Positions 5,067 to 5,231 of a DNA stretch of 5,231 nt are shown one piece after another. The position numbers and the translations under genes are program-made. Below the pieces are notes generated by a model, which ran no database searches, was not told the DNA's origin, and worked only from the letters and a program-made list of their open reading frames with translations. The stretch spans positions 1 to 5,231 of the forward strand of contig JBKQSL010000472.1 of NCBI GenBank assembly GCA_052143655.1, written 5' to 3'. The DNA is from CAVSUR01 sp052143655. Its GTDB lineage: Bacteria > Actinomycetota > Actinomycetes > Streptosporangiales > Streptosporangiaceae. Each line of letters starts with the position of its first letter. Position 1 is the stretch's first letter.

Positions 5067-5231
5067 ATGCGCAATATCCCCATCCCGCCGTCGCTCTGGC
5101 TGAGCGCTGGCGTACCAGCACCGACCGTCGCCCGCCGAGCTGGCCACTCGGTAGAGGTACTACTGCGCGTCTACGCCAACTGCATCGACGGCGACGAGGA
5201 AATCGCCAACCAGCGGATCACCGGAGCGCTG
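5067..5231 (+). CDS. Tyrosine recombinase/integrase C-terminal fragment (runs off the right edge)
   Basis: The 55 codons seen read MRNIPIPPSLWLSAGVPAPT, then VARRAGHSVEVLLRVYANC and IDGDEE. The SLWLxAGVPxxxVARxAGHSVxVLLRVYAxCIDG pattern is that of the C-terminal catalytic end of actinomycete phage/AICE-type integrases, with the conserved GH (His27) and the nucleophilic Tyr36. Immediately upstream the family should show the LRHA motif with the second catalytic arginine; here it is replaced by unrelated residues, and a TGA at 5019-5021 closes the frame upstream. So the integrase has lost most of its N-terminal part and cannot recombine alone. A good ribosome-binding site GAGAGGAA (5053-5060) precedes the ATG by six bases, so the piece may still be translated. 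It is best read as a relic of an integrated mobile element, though a deliberately short protein cannot be excluded. Confidence 0.7.
   Translation, partial: MRNIPIPPSLWLSAGVPAPTVARRAGHSVEVLLRVYANCIDGDEEIANQRITGAL

Noticed and set aside
1..5231. CRISPR array, tRNA or rRNA
   Set aside because: No regularly spaced repeats and no tRNA-like TTCGA arm with a matching acceptor stem were seen on either strand.

Overview
The DNA is GC-rich (roughly 70% by eye) with G/C-ending codons, GTG as well as ATG starts, purine-rich Shine-Dalgarno sites and actinobacterial protein families (DUF1326, DUF6624, XRE regulator with a long helical C-terminus, RsbW-like ATPase). This points to an actinomycete chromosome, plausibly of the Streptosporangiales/Streptomycetales type; the exact taxon is inference. 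The window reads as an accessory, partly decayed region: intact small genes sit next to a frameshifted reductase, a truncated integrase end and long stretches with no convincing gene.

Left part (1-1085): the N-terminal 66 residues of a DUF1326 protein run leftwards off the window. Diverging from it is a dihydrofolate-reductase-family (RibD C-terminal-like) pseudogene that has lost its N-terminus and carries three frameshifts. About 370 bases without a gene follow, ending in a good TTGACC-N16-TACGGT promoter.

Middle (1086-2636): a DUF6624-family gene read from that promoter, then about 850 bases of hairpin-rich DNA with no convincing gene. One very weak Cys/Gly/Pro-rich ORF on the minus strand is recorded for completeness.

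Right part (2637-4977): a divergent regulatory cassette. Leftwards lie an RsbW-type HATPase (anti-sigma-like) gene and a 76-residue unknown protein, ending at a hairpin. Rightwards lie a small ABM-fold (antibiotic biosynthesis monooxygenase-like) gene and an XRE-family regulator with a TPR-like C-terminal region, joined by a 4-base GTGA overlap. The shared intergenic region is unusually AT-rich, contains a TATAAT box and is packed with perfect inverted repeats, so it looks like an autoregulated divergent promoter/operator. A near-identical decamer recurs just after the XRE gene.

Right edge (5067-5231): the C-terminal end of a tyrosine recombinase, with its own ribosome-binding site but without the upstream catalytic arginine motif. 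It is probably a remnant of an integrated element and fits the accessory character of the region. The divergent ABM/XRE/HATPase cassette is the best candidate for a little-described system; its signal and target cannot be read from the sequence.
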